The position numbers and the translations under genes are program-made. 5,445 bases of DNA from Clostridia bacterium (GTDB lineage: Bacteria; Bacillota_A; Clostridia; Christensenellales; Aristaeellaceae), in assembly GCA_017938785.1 (NCBI GenBank), contig JAGBAU010000143.1, positions 1-5,445 on the forward strand, in the 5' to 3' direction. The first letter of the stretch is position 1. Each line of letters opens with the position of its first letter. Positions 4,396 to 5,445 of the stretch are shown here, in pieces. The notes beneath the pieces were generated by a model. That model was given only the letters and a program-made list of their open reading frames with translations. It was not told the origin of the DNA and did not search any database.

Positions 4396-5445
4396 TTATC
4401 CTCCAAACAGTTTGAGATTCATTTTTTCTTCTTCAAGATTGAACAACTCGAGCAGTTCTCCGTCTCCTGCGGTGAAGTACAGGCCGTTGTAGAAGAACAG
4501 GTCGAAGGAATTGATGGCCACAGCCATGCTGGCGCTGCTTCCGTCCGCATATTCCATGGTGAGGAAGCAGGGGGAGGGGCAGTTTACGTTGCCCACGGTA
4601 AAATCCGCCCTGCTGAACATGGCGTCCAGCTTATCCAGCTTGCCGGGGTCTTCGATGCACACGGAGCCGTCCTGCCATTCCAGCGTGGCGCGGACGCTGT
4701 CCTTGCCCAGGAAATCCGCTTCGCCGGGGCGGTAGCCCAGCACTTCAGTCGCAAGGTTTACCAACGTATCGTAGCCCGGCCCGGCTTCATACAGCCGGTG
4801 GGGATCATTGGTTTCCACGGCTTTCATGCCGCTTGGGGAAACCACAAGATCACATTCGTTGAGGGAATCTCCATATTCCCGGACGTACAGTCCAATGGGA
4901 ATGCGGGTAAACTGAATCAGTTCATCCTCTTCCAGGAAGCTTTCGCCCATCAGATCTTCCGGCAGATCAATGTCCAGATAGAACGCATAGGGCTGGTCCG
5001 TTGCGCCTGCGCGCCAGGTGTCGATGCTGTGCAGATACATACACAGCTGGGGACAGTTTTTATTCCGGGCGGAAAAGCCGTGTTCCCGGGCATAGACCAT
5101 CTGCGCGCGGAGCTTGGCGTCTGCGGCGGTGAACATAATATTGCCGCGCGGCGCGAAGGGTATGTATTGCGGCTGATTCTCATCAAGATGGATGATGAGA
5201 TGCTCAACTCCGTCGTATGCGCTGATCTGTACTCTGTCGCCGAGGATGAAATCATAATAGACGTTGCCTGCATGGTCCAGGACCTGGAACAACTGAGAAT
5301 GGAAGGTACCGCCGATGGATGCATACGCATCCTCCGGCAATTCCGGTGCGCTGTCCCTGCGCACGCCTGCAATGTAGCTGCCGTACTTCGCATCGCTGCG
5401 GGCGATGAAATCATAGTCCGCACCCAGGTATTCCGTTACGAAGGC
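4396..5445 (-). CDS. Unrecognised protein with two NCPxxC-containing half-repeats; N-terminus outside the window
   Basis: The frame is open to the window edge, giving 349 visible residues; the true start lies beyond 5445. A GTG at the complement of 5362-5364 has an uninterrupted frame above it and is not a convincing start. I do not recognise the family. The protein is rich in beta-type segments and acidic residues. It has two similar stretches of 25 residues, at the complement of 5041-5115 and 4567-4641, each reading K-L-(11 residues)-F-(3)-N-x-N-C-P-x-x-C followed by a hydrophobic strand. The last part (DGSSASMAVAINSF, then FFYNGLYFTAGDGELLELF) resembles the small beta domains common in clostridial hypothetical proteins. 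No transmembrane helix is visible; whether a signal peptide exists cannot be seen. It is followed after 3 nt by the SDR gene and is probably in the same operon. Confidence 0.8.
   Translation of the reverse strand, partial: AFVTEYLGADYDFIARSDAKYGSYIAGVRRDSAPELPEDAYASIGGTFHSQLFQVLDHAGNVYYDFILGDRVQISAYDGVEHLIIHLDENQPQYIPFAPRGNIMFTAADAKLRAQMVYAREHGFSARNKNCPQLCMYLHSIDTWRAGATDQPYAFYLDIDLPEDLMGESFLEEDELIQFTRIPIGLYVREYGDSLNECDLVVSPSGMKAVETNDPHRLYEAGPGYDTLVNLATEVLGYRPGEADFLGKDSVRATLEWQDGSVCIEDPGKLDKLDAMFSRADFTVGNVNCPSPCFLTMEYADGSSASMAVAINSFDLFFYNGLYFTAGDGELLELFNLEEEKMNLKLFGG
4399..4404 (-). promoter_or_regulatory. Ribosome binding site of the SDR gene, embedded in the end of the upstream gene
   Basis: The minus strand reads GGAGGA-TAA-ACC-ATG. 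The final Gly-Gly codons of the upstream protein are themselves the Shine-Dalgarno sequence. The stop and the next start are 3 nt apart, so ribosomes finishing the first gene can re-initiate on the SDR. Confidence 0.8.

Noticed and set aside
5362..5364. GTG as the start of the unrecognised protein on the minus strand
   Set aside because: The same frame stays open through another 27 codons to the window edge, and no ribosome binding site is seen before the GTG. The gene is treated as partial.
1..5445. CRISPR array, insertion sequence, phage, toxin-antitoxin or defence system
   Set aside because: No regularly spaced direct repeats, transposase motifs, target-site duplications or small paired ORFs with ribosome binding sites are visible. 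All coding space is filled by metabolic or transport-type genes.

Overview
The window looks like chromosomal DNA from a GC-rich member of the Clostridia, probably a gut or rumen anaerobe. The evidence is strong GGAGG-type ribosome binding sites, very tight gene packing, and protein sequences of clostridial flavour (the short-chain dehydrogenase and the MBL-fold hydrolase in particular). No mobile element, phage gene, CRISPR array, tRNA or rRNA is visible. The genus cannot be named from the sequence alone.

Layout, left to right. (1) The last 40 codons of a plus-strand membrane protein, possibly an AEC-type carrier, end at 124. (2) A bidirectional hairpin terminator sits at 124-156. (3) A minus-strand two-gene operon is read from about 2248 down to 156: an MFS transporter (1048-2220), then an MBL-fold hydrolase (156-1034), with 13 nt between them. 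(4) A 175-bp divergent intergenic region (2221-2395) has weak candidate promoters on both strands and two inverted repeats. (5) A plus-strand gene (2396-3655) encodes a 419-aa helical protein whose residue pattern is that of a di-iron ferritin-like protein. (6) A second bidirectional terminator lies at 3657-3686. (7) A minus-strand pair reads in from the right edge: an unrecognised protein with two related half-repeats (4396 to the window edge, N-terminus missing), then an SDR oxidoreductase (3688-4392) that starts 3 nt after its stop codon.

How the genes may work together. MFS plus MBL-fold hydrolase suggests uptake (or export) of a small organic molecule and its hydrolysis. The ferritin-like gene is divergent from that operon and could share its regulation. 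The SDR is probably translationally coupled to the unrecognised protein. No substrate can be assigned to any of them from sequence.

The most unusual item is the ferritin-like protein. It carries three E + [D/E]xxH helix-pair half-sites where a single di-iron four-helix bundle needs two, and the first two are exactly 100 residues apart. The MBL-fold protein has Asn in place of the middle His of its HxHxDH metal motif, and the SDR has Gly where the catalytic-tetrad Asn normally sits.
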